Shown one piece after another: positions 24,058 to 32,623 of a stretch of DNA of 64,000 bases; the first letter of the stretch is position 1; every line of letters begins with the position of its first letter. A program made the position numbers and the translations under genes. The notes beneath the pieces are model-generated. The model ran no database searches. It saw only the letters and a program-made list of their open reading frames with translations, and was not told the origin of the DNA. The DNA is from Streptomyces sp. CC208A (GTDB lineage Bacteria > Actinomycetota > Actinomycetes > Streptomycetales > Streptomycetaceae): positions 1 to 64,000 of the forward strand of contig NZ_JASCXN010000009.1 in assembly GCF_030010625.1 (NCBI RefSeq). The letters run 5' to 3'.

Positions 24058-24780
24058 ATGAGCATCCGCGCCGTCCTCTGGGACGTGGACGACACGATCT
24101 TCGACTACGCGGGCGCCGACCGCGCCGGCATGCGCGCCCACCTCGCCGCCGAGGGCCTGGCCGGGCTGCACGGCACCGTCGAGGACGCCCTGTGCCGCTG
24201 GAAGGAGCTCACCGAGATCCACTGGCGGCGCTACGAGGACGGCCTGGGGGACTGGCAGGAGCAGCGGCGCTGGCGGGTCCGCGACTTCCTGGACCGGCCG
24301 GGGATGACCGACGCCGAGGCCGACGCCTGGTTCGACCGGTACGTGGCCCACTACGAGGCCGCCTGGGAGCTCTTCCCCGACGCCCTGCCCGTCCTCGACC
24401 TGCTCGCCGCCGACTACCGGCAGGCCGTCCTGTCGAACTCCAGCATCCGCGCCCAGGAGCCCAAGCTGCGCGCCCTCGGCGTCCGCCACCGCTTCGAGGC
24501 CGTCCTGTGCGCCGCCGAGCTGGGCGCCGCCAAACCCGCCGCCGAGGCCTTCCACGCCGCCTGTACGGCCCTGGGCCTCGCCCCGCACCAGGTGGCGTAC
24601 GTCGGGGACCGGCCCGACATCGACGCGCTCGGCGCCCAGGAGGCGGGGCTCCACGGCATCTGGCTGGACCGCGCCGACACCGGCGAGCAGCCCGGCCTCC
24701 GCCGCATCACCGACCTCCACCAGCTCCCCCCGCTGCTCCGCGGGGATACCCGTTTTGGAGCACCGTCCACCTTCGGGTAA
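24058..24780 (+). CDS. HAD family hydrolase
   Basis: A 240-aa phosphatase-like protein. Motif I DVDDTIFD (nucleophile Asp at residue 10), motif II LSNSS, motif III Lys in AAKPAAEAF, and motif IV GDRPDIDALGAQ are all present, so it should be active on a small phosphorylated substrate that I cannot name. The helical cap is of the C1 type. No ribosome site is seen; a -10-like TACGGT (24045-24050) lies 7 nt before the ATG, as in leaderless genes. It is the last gene before the tRNA cluster. Confidence 0.87.
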   Translation: MSIRAVLWDVDDTIFDYAGADRAGMRAHLAAEGLAGLHGTVEDALCRWKELTEIHWRRYEDGLGDWQEQRRWRVRDFLDRPGMTDAEADAWFDRYVAHYEAAWELFPDALPVLDLLAADYRQAVLSNSSIRAQEPKLRALGVRHRFEAVLCAAELGAAKPAAEAFHAACTALGLAPHQVAYVGDRPDIDALGAQEAGLHGIWLDRADTGEQPGLRRITDLHQLPPLLRGDTRFGAPSTFG

Positions 24781-24872
24781 TGTTCTTCCTGCGCCGAGGG
24801 GAGCAAGCCGAAAGGCAAGAACCCGGAAAGCGCAAGCCGAGCAAGATCCCCCTCGCGGGGAAGTTGCCCCGG

Positions 24873-24944
24873 TGGCCTATGGTGTAATTGGCAGCACGAC
24901 TGATTCTGGTTCAGTTAGTCTTGGTTCGAGTCCAGGTAGGCCAG
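24873..24944 (+). tRNA. tRNA-Gln (CTG)
   Basis: A 72-nt cloverleaf. Acceptor TGGCCTA/TAGGCCA with discriminator G, D-loop TGTAATTGGCAGCA, anticodon CTG in GATTCTGGTTC, and T-arm GGTTCGAGTCC. No encoded CCA. Confidence 0.95.
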
Positions 24945-24985
24945 CTCGCAGAGCTCATCTGCAAACCGTGGATGGCATCCACAAA

Positions 24986-25058
24986 GCCCCCGTTGTGTAG
25001 CGGCCTAGCACGCCGCCCTCTCAAGGCGGTAGCGCCGGTTCGAATCCGGTCGGGGGTA
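24986..25058 (+). tRNA. tRNA-Glu (CTC), copy 1
   Basis: A 73-nt cloverleaf. Acceptor GCCCCCG pairs with CGGGGGT, anticodon CTC in CCCTCTCAAGG, and T-arm CCGGTTCGAATCCGG. Identical in sequence to the copies at 25120 and 25331. Confidence 0.95.
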
Positions 25059-25119
25059 CAGATCCTTCCCGCGTGACCACCTGGGTAGCTCCCGGTGGCC
25101 ACGATGCAGGATCGCTAGG

Positions 25120-25192
25120 GCCCCCGTTGTGTAGCGGCCTAGCACGCCGCCCTCTCAAGGCGGTAGCGCCGGTTCGAATCCGGTCGGGGGTA
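25120..25192 (+). tRNA. tRNA-Glu (CTC), copy 2
   Basis: An identical copy of the 73-nt tRNA-Glu(CTC). The flanking sequences differ from those of the other copies. Confidence 0.95.
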
Positions 25193-25214
25193 CGACGCTG
25201 GTCTAACCACGTAT

Positions 25215-25286
25215 TGGTCTATGGTGTAATTGGCAGCACGACTGATTCTGGTTCAGTTAGTCTAGGTTCGAGTCCTGGTAGACCAG
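25215..25286 (+). tRNA. tRNA-Gln (CTG), second copy
   Basis: A 72-nt tRNA-Gln(CTG). It differs from the first copy in compensated acceptor and T-arm pairs (TGGTCTA/TAGACCA and AGGTTCGAGTCCT), so both should fold. Confidence 0.95.
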
Positions 25287-25330
25287 CTCGGGTCTGCGGC
25301 GGTATTAATTTAACGCCTGCATGATCCAAA

Positions 25331-25403
25331 GCCCCCGTTGTGTAGCGGCCTAGCACGCCGCCCTCTCAAGGCGGTAGCGCCGGTTCGAATCCGGTCGGGG
25401 GTA
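25331..25403 (+). tRNA. tRNA-Glu (CTC), copy 3
   Basis: The third identical 73-nt tRNA-Glu(CTC), last of the cluster, followed about 10 nt later by a terminator. Confidence 0.95.
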
Positions 25404-25413
25404 CTCGACGAAC

Positions 25414-25440
25414 AAGCCCTTCCCTTCGGGGGGAGGGCTT
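25414..25440 (+). terminator. Terminator of the tRNA cluster
   Basis: Stem AAGCCCT/AGGGCTT continued by further pairs and a TTCGG loop, followed by CTTCTTCGCTGTT. Confidence 0.75.
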
Positions 25441-25553
25441 CTTCGCTGTTCCCGGCAGACCTCCGTACGCGCACAACTCCGGCCCACCGCTGCGGCGTTG
25501 GAGCGGTGGGCCGGGAGACGTACGGGGAGGGAAGGGGAGTGGGGGCAGGCGTC

Positions 25554-26270
25554 TCAGCCGTTGCGGCGCAGGGCCTCGGTGAGACGGGCGGCGGCGTCGA
25601 TGACCGCCTGGGCGTGCATACGGCCGGGATGGCGCGTCAGACGCTCGATCGGACCCGAGACCGACACGGCGGCCACCACGCGGTTGGAAGGGCCCCTGAC
25701 GGGCGCGGAGACGGACGCCACGCCGGGCTCCCGCTCGCCGATCGACTGGGCCCAGCCGCGGCGCCGTACGCCCGACAGGGCCGTCGCCGTGAAACGGGCG
25801 CCCTGGAGGCCGCGGTGCAGCCGCTCGGGCTCCTCCCAGGCCATCAGGATCTGCGCCGACGAGCCGGCCTTCATGGTGAGCGTGGAACCCACCGGGACCG
25901 TGTCCCGCAGGCCCGAGAGCCGCTCGGCCGCAGCCACGCAGATGCGCATGTCGCCCTGGCGCCGGTAGAGCTGCGCGCTCTCGCCGGTGACGTCGCGCAG
26001 GTGCGTGAGCACCGGCCCTGCCGTCGCCAGGAGGCGGTCCTCACCGGCCGCCGCCGCGAGCTCCGCCAGCCGAGGACCGAGAATGAAACGGCCCTGCATG
26101 TCGCGGGCCACCATCCGGTGGTGTTCCAATGCCACGGCCAGTCGGTGGGCCGTGGGTCGTGCGAGTCCCGTCGCCGCGACCAGTCCTGCGAGGGTGGCCG
26201 GACCGGACTCCAGGGCGCTCAGGACAAGGGCTGCCTTGTCGAGAACGCCTACGCCGCTAGAGTTGTCCAT
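25554..26270 (-). CDS. ndgR: IclR-family regulator of leucine genes, NdgR
   Basis: A 238-aa IclR-type regulator. The N-terminal winged helix is VLDKAALVLSALESGPATLAGLVAATGLARPTAHRL; the rest is the IclR effector domain. It is divergent from leuCD with a clear inverted repeat between them, which matches NdgR of S. coelicolor, a regulator of branched-chain and other amino-acid genes. I took ATG 26270 (MDNSSGVG), the usual N-terminus; an upstream start at 26291 would add seven residues and run into the operator. Autoregulation is likely. Confidence 0.93.
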   Translation of the reverse strand: MDNSSGVGVLDKAALVLSALESGPATLAGLVAATGLARPTAHRLAVALEHHRMVARDMQGRFILGPRLAELAAAAGEDRLLATAGPVLTHLRDVTGESAQLYRRQGDMRICVAAAERLSGLRDTVPVGSTLTMKAGSSAQILMAWEEPERLHRGLQGARFTATALSGVRRRGWAQSIGEREPGVASVSAPVRGPSNRVVAAVSVSGPIERLTRHPGRMHAQAVIDAAARLTEALRRNG

Positions 26271-26278
26271 GCAACGAT

Positions 26279-26307
26279 ACTTGCGTCTCACTCTGTGAAA
26301 CGCAAGT
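26279..26307. promoter_or_regulatory. NdgR operator
   Basis: Imperfect 12-nt arms ACTTGCGTCTCA and TGAAACGCAAGT, separated by 5 nt, lie between ndgR and leuC in one of the few A/T-richer stretches. The position fits control of both divergent genes. Confidence 0.75.
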
Positions 26308-26409
26308 TCAATTTCCCGAGGAACTTGTCACTCTGGAGGAGCGGCCGCACAACGGACCGCGAAACGATCTCTAGTGGTGTCGGCGCAGCCGCCGGCCGGA
26401 GGGAAAGCG

Positions 26410-27834
26410 ATGGGTAGGACACTCGCGGAGAAGGTCTGGGACGACCATGTCGTCCGGCGCGCCGAGGGCGAGCCCGATCTCCTCTTCATCGATCTTCACC
26501 TGCTGCACGAGGTGACCAGCCCCCAGGCCTTCGACGGTCTCCGTCAGAACGGCCGGCAGGTGCGGCGGCTCGACCTCACCCTCGCCACCGAGGACCACAA
26601 CACCCCCACCCTCGACATCGACAAGCCGATCGCCGACCCGGTCTCCCGCGCCCAGCTGGAGACCCTGCGGAAGAACTGCGCCGAGTTCGGCGTACGGCTC
26701 CACCCGCTCGGCGACGTCGAGCAGGGCGTCGTCCACGTGGTGGGCCCCCAGCTGGGCCTGACCCAGCCCGGCATGACCGTGGTCTGCGGCGACTCCCACA
26801 CCTCCACGCACGGCGCCTTCGGCGGTCTGGCCTTCGGCATCGGCACCAGCCAGGTCGAGCACGTCCTTGCCACCCAGACGCTGCCGATGGCCCGCCCGAA
26901 GACCATGGCCATCACCGTGAACGGCGAGCTGCCCGCCGACGTCACCGCCAAGGACCTGATCCTCGCCGTCATCGCGAAGATCGGCACCGGCGGCGGCCAG
27001 GGCTACGTCCTGGAGTACCGGGGCCCGGCCATCGAGAAACTCTCGATGGAAGGCCGCATGACCATCTGCAACATGTCCATCGAGGCCGGCGCCCGCGCGG
27101 GCATGATCGCCCCCGACGAGACCACCTTCGCCTACCTCAAGGGCCGCCCGCACGCCCCCCAGGGCGAGGACTGGGACGCCGCCGTCGCCTACTGGAAGAC
27201 CCTCAAGACCGACGAGGACGCCGTCTTCGACGCCGAGGTCGTCATCGACGCCGCCGAGCTCGCCCCCTTCGTCACCTGGGGCACCAACCCCGGCCAGGGC
27301 GCCCCGCTTTCGGCGAACGTCCCCGACCCCGCCTCGTACGAGGACCCCTCCGAGCGCCTCGCCGCCGAAAAGGCCCTGGAGTACATGGGGTTGACCGCCG
27401 GGCAGCCGCTGCGCGACATCAAGGTCGACACCGTCTTCGTGGGCTCCTGCACCAACGGCCGCATCGAGGACCTGCGCAACGCCGCCGCCCTCCTGGAAGG
27501 CCGCAAGGTCGCCGACGGCGTCCGCATGCTGGTCGTCCCCGGCTCCGTCCGGGTCGCCCTCCAGGCCGTCGAGGAGGGCCTGGACAAGGTCTTCAAGGAG
27601 GCCGGGGCCGAATGGCGGCACGCGGGCTGCTCCATGTGCCTGGGCATGAACCCCGACCAACTGGCTCCCGGTGAGCGCTCCGCGTCCACCTCCAACCGCA
27701 ACTTCGAGGGCCGGCAGGGCAAGGGCGGCCGCACCCACCTGGTCTCCCCCCAGGTCGCCGCCGCCACCGCCGTACTGGGCCACCTGGCCTCCCCGGCCGA
27801 CCTGTCCGACACCGTCACCACCGCGGGGGTCTGA
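26410..27834 (+). CDS. leuC: 3-isopropylmalate dehydratase large subunit
   Basis: A 474-aa aconitase-family subunit that isomerises isopropylmalate in leucine synthesis, with a [4Fe-4S] cluster. Cluster cysteines sit in [11 protein letters not shown] and [24 protein letters not shown] and [17 protein letters not shown] are family signatures. ATG 26410 has GGAGG about 8 nt upstream; a start at 26374 would add 12 unconserved residues. leuD follows after 6 nt. Confidence 0.97.
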   Translation: MGRTLAEKVWDDHVVRRAEGEPDLLFIDLHLLHEVTSPQAFDGLRQNGRQVRRLDLTLATEDHNTPTLDIDKPIADPVSRAQLETLRKNCAEFGVRLHPLGDVEQGVVHVVGPQLGLTQPGMTVVCGDSHTSTHGAFGGLAFGIGTSQVEHVLATQTLPMARPKTMAITVNGELPADVTAKDLILAVIAKIGTGGGQGYVLEYRGPAIEKLSMEGRMTICNMSIEAGARAGMIAPDETTFAYLKGRPHAPQGEDWDAAVAYWKTLKTDEDAVFDAEVVIDAAELAPFVTWGTNPGQGAPLSANVPDPASYEDPSERLAAEKALEYMGLTAGQPLRDIKVDTVFVGSCTNGRIEDLRNAAALLEGRKVADGVRMLVVPGSVRVALQAVEEGLDKVFKEAGAEWRHAGCSMCLGMNPDQLAPGERSASTSNRNFEGRQGKGGRTHLVSPQVAAATAVLGHLASPADLSDTVTTAGV

Positions 27835-27840
27835 GGAACC

Positions 27841-28434
27841 ATGGAAGCCTTCACCACGCACACCGGCCGGGCCGTCCCGCTGCGCCGCAGCAACGTCGAC
27901 ACCGACCAGATCATCCCCGCGCACTGGCTCAAGAAGGTCACCCGCGACGGCTTCGAGGACGGCCTCTTCGAGGCCTGGCGCAAGGACGAGTCCTTCGTGC
28001 TCAACCGGCCCGAGCGGCAGGGCGCCACGGTCCTGGTGGCCGGCCCCGACTTCGGCACCGGCTCCTCCCGCGAGCACGCCGTCTGGGCGCTGCAGAACTA
28101 CGGCTTCAAGACGGTCATCTCCTCCCGCTTCGCCGACATCTTCCGCGGCAACTCGCTGAAGAACGGTCTGCTGACCGTCGTCCTGCCCCAGGAGACCGTC
28201 GACGCCCTCTGGCAGCTGACCGAGGCCGACCCGACCGCCGAGATCACCGTCGACCTGGAGGCCCGCAAGGTCCTGGCCGACGGGATCGACGCCGACTTCG
28301 AACTCGACGAGAACGCCCGCTGGCGGCTCCTGAACGGCCTCGACGACATCAGCCTCACCCTTCAGAACGAAGCCGACATCGCCGCCTACGAGGCGGCAAG
28401 GCCCTCCTTCAAGCCCCGTACAATTACGGCCTGA
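27841..28434 (+). CDS. leuD: 3-isopropylmalate dehydratase small subunit
   Basis: A 197-aa swivel-domain subunit that completes the LeuCD enzyme. [16 protein letters not shown] and [22 protein letters not shown] are diagnostic. It begins 6 nt after leuC, with the GAGG of the intergenic TGAGGAACC as ribosome site. A strong terminator ends the operon. Confidence 0.97.
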   Translation: MEAFTTHTGRAVPLRRSNVDTDQIIPAHWLKKVTRDGFEDGLFEAWRKDESFVLNRPERQGATVLVAGPDFGTGSSREHAVWALQNYGFKTVISSRFADIFRGNSLKNGLLTVVLPQETVDALWQLTEADPTAEITVDLEARKVLADGIDADFELDENARWRLLNGLDDISLTLQNEADIAAYEAARPSFKPRTITA

Positions 28435-28448
28435 GCAGCGCTTTTCCC

Positions 28449-28486
28449 CGACTGCGCCCCCCACCCTCCGGTGGGGGGCGCAGTCG
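28449..28486 (+). terminator. Terminator of leuCD
   Basis: A 17-bp stem starting CGACTGCGCCCCCCACC with a CTCC loop, followed by CTTGTTG. Confidence 0.88.
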
Positions 28487-28538
28487 CTTGTTGAGACCCC
28501 GTCGGGCGACAACTCGCCCTAGATGGCACAATCTGTGC

Positions 28539-28766
28539 ATGGAACGCGACAGCCAACTCGAGCTCTACGAGGCCGTCGCCGCCCGATTGAAAGAAGCGCA
28601 CTCCCGAGTGCGCGCACTGCAAGTCCCGGAGGGCGTAAGGATGGCGCTGTCCCGGAAGCTGCTGGTCGTCACGGCCGCGGCGAAGCACGATCTCGCGGAC
28701 GCGGCAACGCGTCTGGACCGGTTGATGAAGGACCTCGATGAGGGCCGATTCCCTGAAGACGACTGA
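28539..28766 (+). CDS. Conserved small actinobacterial protein
   Basis: A 75-aa helical protein (MERDSQLELYEAVAARLKEAH), rich in Arg, Lys and Glu, with no Cys. It lies between leuD and hupS, where S. coelicolor has a similar small gene (from memory). I know no function. No ribosome site precedes the ATG. A CACAAT element (28526-28531) lies 7 nt upstream and could be a -10 for a leaderless message. Confidence 0.75.
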   Translation: MERDSQLELYEAVAARLKEAHSRVRALQVPEGVRMALSRKLLVVTAAAKHDLADAATRLDRLMKDLDEGRFPEDD

Positions 28767-28909
28767 CACCAGGAACTCCGCAACGGCTCTTCCGCGTTGC
28801 GGCACTAGGGTGATTAGACCGTTTCGTGTTTGATTTGCGGTATATACATGCCTAACGTGCGAAAAAGCTTGAACACTTTCGTTCCGGCAAAGTCTCCGAA
28901 GGGGAAGAC

Positions 28910-29593
28910 GTGAACAAGGCGCAGCTCGTAGAAGCGATTGCCGACAAGATGGGCGGTCGCCAGCAGGCCGCCGATGCCGTCGACCACGTGCTCGACGCCA
29001 TCGTGCGCGCCGTGGTCGCCGGCGACCGTGTCTCGGTCACCGGCTTCGGCTCGTTCGAGAAGGTCGACCGCCCCGCCCGGTACGCCCGCAACCCGCAGAC
29101 GGGCGAGCGCGTGCGGGTCAAGAAGACCTCCGTTCCGCGCTTCCGCGCGGGCCAGGGCTTCAAGGACCTGGTCAGCGGCTCGAAGAAGCTCCCCAAGGGC
29201 GGCGAGGTCTCCGTCAAGAAGGCCCCCAAGGGCAGCCTCACCGGCGGTGCCTCCGCCACCGTGAAGAAGGCTGCCGCGAAGAAGGCCACCACGGCCAAGA
29301 AGGCCGCCGCCAAGAAGGCCGCTCCGGCCAAGAAGACCACCGCCGCAGCCAAGAAGGCGACCCCGGCGAAGAAGACCACGGCGGCCGCGAAGAAGACCAC
29401 CGCCAAGAAGACGACGGCCGCGGCCAAGAAGACCACCGCCGCCGCCAAGAAGGCCGCCCCGGCCGCCACGGCCAAGAAGGCCGCCGCCAAGAAGACCGCC
29501 CCGGCCAAGAAGGCCACGGCGAAGAAGGCGCCCGCCAAGAAGACCACGGCGCGCAAGACCACCACGGCCAAGAAGACCGCCGCCAAGAAGTAG
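28910..29593 (+). CDS. hupS: HU-family nucleoid protein with Lys/Ala-rich tail, HupS
   Basis: A 227-aa DNA-binding protein. Residues 1-90 are a normal HU domain (NKAQLVEAIADKMGG, VSVTGFGSFEKV, RNPQTGERV). From about residue 110 to the end it is almost only Lys, Ala and Thr, in repeats of the KKA/KKTT type, like eukaryotic H1 or mycobacterial HupB tails. In S. coelicolor, HupS compacts spore nucleoids. The GTG start has GAAGGGG 5 nt upstream. The repetitive tail coding is prone to length change, so tail length may vary among strains. Confidence 0.95.
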   Translation: MNKAQLVEAIADKMGGRQQAADAVDHVLDAIVRAVVAGDRVSVTGFGSFEKVDRPARYARNPQTGERVRVKKTSVPRFRAGQGFKDLVSGSKKLPKGGEVSVKKAPKGSLTGGASATVKKAAAKKATTAKKAAAKKAAPAKKTTAAAKKATPAKKTTAAAKKTTAKKTTAAAKKTTAAAKKAAPAATAKKAAAKKTAPAKKATAKKAPAKKTTARKTTTAKKTAAKK

Positions 29594-29614
29594 GACGGTC
29601 ACCGCACGTCCGCC

Positions 29615-29645
29615 GGGCCGGGCTCCCGTCACGGGAGCCCGGCCC
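29615..29645. terminator. Terminator of hupS
   Basis: A 14-bp stem GGGCCGGGCTCCCG and its complement with a 3-nt loop, about 20 nt after the stop. Confidence 0.8.
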
Positions 29646-29650
29646 GCGGC

Positions 29651-29738
29651 GCGTTCCCGGGGCCGTACGGACGCGTTTCCTGGGTCGTACGGGCACGTTC
29701 CCGGAGCCGTACGGGCGCGTTCCCGGAGCCGTACGGAC
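29651..29738. repeat. Four tandem copies of a 22-bp unit
   Basis: Units begin at 29651, 29673, 29695 and 29717, exactly 22 bp apart, with consensus GCGTTCCCGGAGCCGTACGG followed by AC or GC. Units 3 and 4 are nearly identical; unit 2 is the most diverged. They lie between the hupS terminator and the end of a converging gene. Confidence 0.85.
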
Positions 29739-29751
29739 GGTGGGGGAGGGT

Positions 29752-29961
29752 TCAGAAGGTCTGCAGCGTCACCAGGGTGATCCGCAGGCCCGCGCCCGAG
29801 GTGCCGGGCTCCGCCTCGATCCGCACCCGCTGCCCCGGACGCAGCAGCCGCAGCCCGCCCGCGTCGAAGGCCTCCGCCCCGAACTCCACCGGGGTGCCGT
29901 CGTCGAGCAGCACACTGCCGCTGCGGGTCTCGGAGTCGTACGTGTACGCGGTCGCCTGCAT
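29752..29961 (-). CDS. Small beta-rich protein, possibly OB-fold/cold-shock-like
   Basis: A 69-aa protein, MQATAYTYDSETRSGSVLLDD followed by GTPVEFGAEAFDAGGLRLLRPGQRVRIEAE. The pattern of short beta strands with VLLDDGTPVEFG resembles the core of cold-shock/OB-fold proteins, but the aromatic RNA-binding motifs are not there. Function is unknown to me. ATG 29961 was chosen over a start three codons upstream. It is 10 nt downstream of cofC on the same strand, so probably co-transcribed. Confidence 0.7.
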   Translation of the reverse strand: MQATAYTYDSETRSGSVLLDDGTPVEFGAEAFDAGGLRLLRPGQRVRIEAEPGTSGAGLRITLVTLQTF

Positions 29962-29971
29962 GGACCGCACC

Positions 29972-30619
29972 CTATCCGGCCGTCGCGGGCCGCCGGGCCG
30001 CCGTCCGCGGGCCGAGCCCCAGGGCCCCCGCCGCCACCAGGTCCTCGCCGGTGTCCACGTCCCGGCGGACGGAATCCACCCCGGACAGCCGGATTTCCAC
30101 CGCCCCCGACGACAAATGCCGAAGCCGCGACGGCCCTCCGAAAGCCGGTTCCAATTCCACCCCCGGTCCCGCCGAGAGGAATGTCGTACCTATTTCGGCG
30201 GCATCCGCGAGAAATGTCCTGGGGAATTGCCGGGCCGCCGCCAGGACCCGTGCGAGCTCCGCCGGGCGCAGCGCGGGCAGATCCGCGTTCAGCGCCGCCA
30301 CGCGCGCGTGCGGACGTCGCTCCCGCACCGCCCGGGCCCCGTGCGCAAGGGCCGCGTTGAGCCCCGCCGCCGGTGCGTCCGGCACGATCCGCGCCCCGAG
30401 CGCGGCCAGCGCCCGGCCCGCCGCCGGATCGTCCGTGACCACCACCACGTCCCGTACCTCCGGGCAGTCCAGCGCCGCCGCCACCGTGTCCTGGGCGAAG
30501 GCCAGGGCCAGCCGGGGCCGCAGCCGCTCCCCGGCCGCGGGGGCGAGTCGGCTCTTCGCCAGGGCCAGGGGCTTGAGGGGTACGACCAGGGACCAGCCGT
30601 CGTCCGCGTCCGTGTTCAT
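29972..30619 (-). CDS. cofC: Guanylyltransferase of coenzyme F420 synthesis (CofC/FbiD)
   Basis: A 215-aa nucleotidyltransferase that activates phospholactate or phosphoenolpyruvate with GTP for F420 assembly. The family start WSLVVPLKPLALAKSRLAP, the middle VVVVTDDP and VAALNADLPALRP, and FLADAAEIGTTFL are all recognisable. The start is ATG at 30619. The LLM-type oxidoreductase remnant at 55231-56261 belongs to a superfamily in which some members use F420, though flavin use is as likely. Confidence 0.9.
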   Translation of the reverse strand: MNTDADDGWSLVVPLKPLALAKSRLAPAAGERLRPRLALAFAQDTVAAALDCPEVRDVVVVTDDPAAGRALAALGARIVPDAPAAGLNAALAHGARAVRERRPHARVAALNADLPALRPAELARVLAAARQFPRTFLADAAEIGTTFLSAGPGVELEPAFGGPSRLRHLSSGAVEIRLSGVDSVRRDVDTGEDLVAAGALGLGPRTAARRPATAG

Positions 30620-30720
30620 CGCCGCCCATTCTGTCCCGCCCGGGCGGGACCCTCCGGTCCCCGGGGCGTACGGTGTCCTCGACAGAGCAGGAGCATGGGG
30701 CGACACTTGACCCCCTGCCG

Positions 30721-30770
30721 GCAGGACCCCGCAAGACACGGCAAGACACGGCAAGACCCAGCAGGACACG
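30721..30770. repeat. Five tandem decamers between divergent genes
   Basis: Five consecutive 10-mers in strict register, consensus GCAAGACACG: GCAGGACCCC, GCAAGACACG twice, GCAAGACCCA and GCAGGACACG. They occupy the cofC-plsC divergent promoter region and end 16 nt before the plsC start. Confidence 0.85.
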
Positions 30771-30786
30771 GAGAAAGGTGCCCCCA

Positions 30787-31545
30787 GTGCCCCGCCGCAG
30801 AATCGGCTTCTGGTACCGCCTCGCGGCGGTCATCGCCAAACCCCCCCTGGTGGTTCTGTTCAAGCGGGACTGGCGCGGCATGGAGCACATTCCGGCCGAG
30901 GGCGGGTTCATCACCGCGGTCAACCACAACTCGTACCTGGACCCGCTCTCCTACGCGCACTACCAGTACAACACCGGCAGGGTGCCCCGCTTCCTCGCCA
31001 AGGCCGGCCTCTTCAAGGGCGGCTTCGTCGGCACGATGCTCCGCAAGACCGGCCAGATCCCCGTCTACCGCGAGACCGCGAACGCCCTGGACGCCTTCCG
31101 GGCCGCCGTCGACGCCATCGAGCGGGGCGAGTGCGTCGCCTTCTACCCCGAGGGCACCCTGACCCGCGACCCCGACATGTGGCCCATGCCCGGCAAGACC
31201 GGCGCCGCCCGCGTCGCGCTGCTCACCAGGGCGCCCGTCATCCCGGTGGCACAGTGGGGCGCCAACCTCGCGATGCCGCCGTACGCCAAGAAGGACAAGT
31301 TCAGCTTCTTCCCGCGCAAGACGCTGATCGTCCAGGCGGGTCCGCCGGTCGACCTCTCCCGCTTCGACGGCCTGGAGCCCACCCCCGAGGTGCTGCGCGA
31401 GGCCACCGAGACGATCATGGCCGCCATCACCGCCCTCCTGGAGGAGGTCCGCGGCGAGAAGGCCCCTGCCGAGCCCTACGACCCGCGCCGCGCCCGCCGG
31501 GAACAGCGCCGCAAGGCCGCCGAGGCCGAAGGGGGCACCAAGTGA
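30787..31545 (+). CDS. plsC: 1-acyl-glycerol-3-phosphate acyltransferase family protein
   Basis: A 252-aa membrane-associated acyltransferase that makes phosphatidic acid from lysophosphatidate or acts on a related lipid. The catalytic NHNSYLD (N-H-x4-D) is near residues 47-53, and YPEGTLT is the second phosphate-binding motif. The C-terminus is strongly basic ([13 protein letters not shown]). The GTG start at 30787 has AAGGTG about 6 nt upstream. The stop overlaps the gpsA start as GTGA, placing it in a glycerol-phosphate lipid operon. Confidence 0.88.
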   Translation: MPRRRIGFWYRLAAVIAKPPLVVLFKRDWRGMEHIPAEGGFITAVNHNSYLDPLSYAHYQYNTGRVPRFLAKAGLFKGGFVGTMLRKTGQIPVYRETANALDAFRAAVDAIERGECVAFYPEGTLTRDPDMWPMPGKTGAARVALLTRAPVIPVAQWGANLAMPPYAKKDKFSFFPRKTLIVQAGPPVDLSRFDGLEPTPEVLREATETIMAAITALLEEVRGEKAPAEPYDPRRARREQRRKAAEAEGGTK

Positions 31546-32555
31546 CGCACCGAGCGACCAGGGCCGCCGTCTTCGGCAACGGCTCCTGGGGCACCGCCTT
31601 CGCCATGGTGATGGCCGACGCGGGCTGCGAGGTGAGCCTCTGGGGCCGCCGCCCCGCGCTCGCCGAGACCATCAACACCACCCGTACCAACCCCGACTAC
31701 CTGCCCGGCGTCGAACTCCCCAACGGCATCACCGCCACCGCGGACGCGGCCGAGGCCGCCGAGGGCGCCGACTTCGCCGTCCTCGTCATCCCCTCCCAGA
31801 CCCTGCGCGAGAACCTCGCCGCCTGGGCGCCCAAGCTCGGCCCCGACACCGTGCTCGTCTCCCTCATGAAGGGCATCGAACTCGGCACCGCCAAGCGGAT
31901 GAGCGAGGTCATCACCGAGGTCGCCGGCGTCCCCGCCGAGCGCGTCGCCGTCCTCACCGGACCCAACCTGGCCCGCGAGATCGCCGCCCGGCAGCCCGCC
32001 GCCGCCGTCGCCGCCTGCGTCGACGAGTCGGTCGCCCAGCGGCTCCAGGCCGCCTGCATGACCCCGTACTTCCGCCCGTACACCAACACCGACGTGGTCG
32101 GCTGCGAACTCGGCGGCGCGGTGAAGAACGTCATCGGCCTCGCCGTCGGCATCGCCAACGGCATGGGCCTCGGCGACAACTCCAAGGCCACCCTCATCAC
32201 CCGCGGCCTCGCCGAGACCACCCGCCTCGGCCTCGCCATGGGCGCCGACCCGCTCACCTTCTCCGGCCTCGCGGGCCTCGGCGACCTCGTCGCCACCTGC
32301 TCCTCGCCGCTCTCCCGGAACAACACCTTCGGCACCAACCTGGGCCGCGGGATGACCCTCCAGGAGGCCGTCGCCGCCACCAAGCAGACCGCCGAGGGCG
32401 TCAAGTCCTGCGAGTCGGTGCTCGACCTGGCCCGCCGACACGGCGTCGACATGCCCATCACCGAGACCGTCGTCTCCATCGTCCACGACGGCAAGCCGCC
32501 GACGGTCGCCCTCAAGGAACTCATGTCGCGCAGCGCCAAGCCCGAGCGCCGCTGA
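31542..32555 (+). CDS. gpsA: NAD(P)-dependent glycerol-3-phosphate dehydrogenase
   Basis: A 337-aa enzyme that makes sn-glycerol-3-phosphate for phospholipids. The Rossmann start [14 protein letters not shown], then [11 protein letters not shown] and the C-terminal [19 protein letters not shown] are diagnostic. The GTG at 31542 overlaps the plsC stop. The end of the gene is followed by ddl after 68 nt. Confidence 0.96.
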   Translation: MTHRATRAAVFGNGSWGTAFAMVMADAGCEVSLWGRRPALAETINTTRTNPDYLPGVELPNGITATADAAEAAEGADFAVLVIPSQTLRENLAAWAPKLGPDTVLVSLMKGIELGTAKRMSEVITEVAGVPAERVAVLTGPNLAREIAARQPAAAVAACVDESVAQRLQAACMTPYFRPYTNTDVVGCELGGAVKNVIGLAVGIANGMGLGDNSKATLITRGLAETTRLGLAMGADPLTFSGLAGLGDLVATCSSPLSRNNTFGTNLGRGMTLQEAVAATKQTAEGVKSCESVLDLARRHGVDMPITETVVSIVHDGKPPTVALKELMSRSAKPERR

Positions 32556-32623
32556 GCCGGACGCGCGAGACGGCCCGCGGGGCGCTCAGGAGTTCGGAGA
32601 CCGCAAGGTACGCTCATCGCGAT

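Noticed and set aside
14355..25403. Integrative element with att sites at the tRNA cluster
   Set aside because: No integrase or excisionase is seen, and the tRNA copies inside the cluster are complete genes, not partial att-type 3' ends.
29651..29738. CRISPR array
   Set aside because: The 22-bp units touch each other with no unique spacers, and no cas genes are present.
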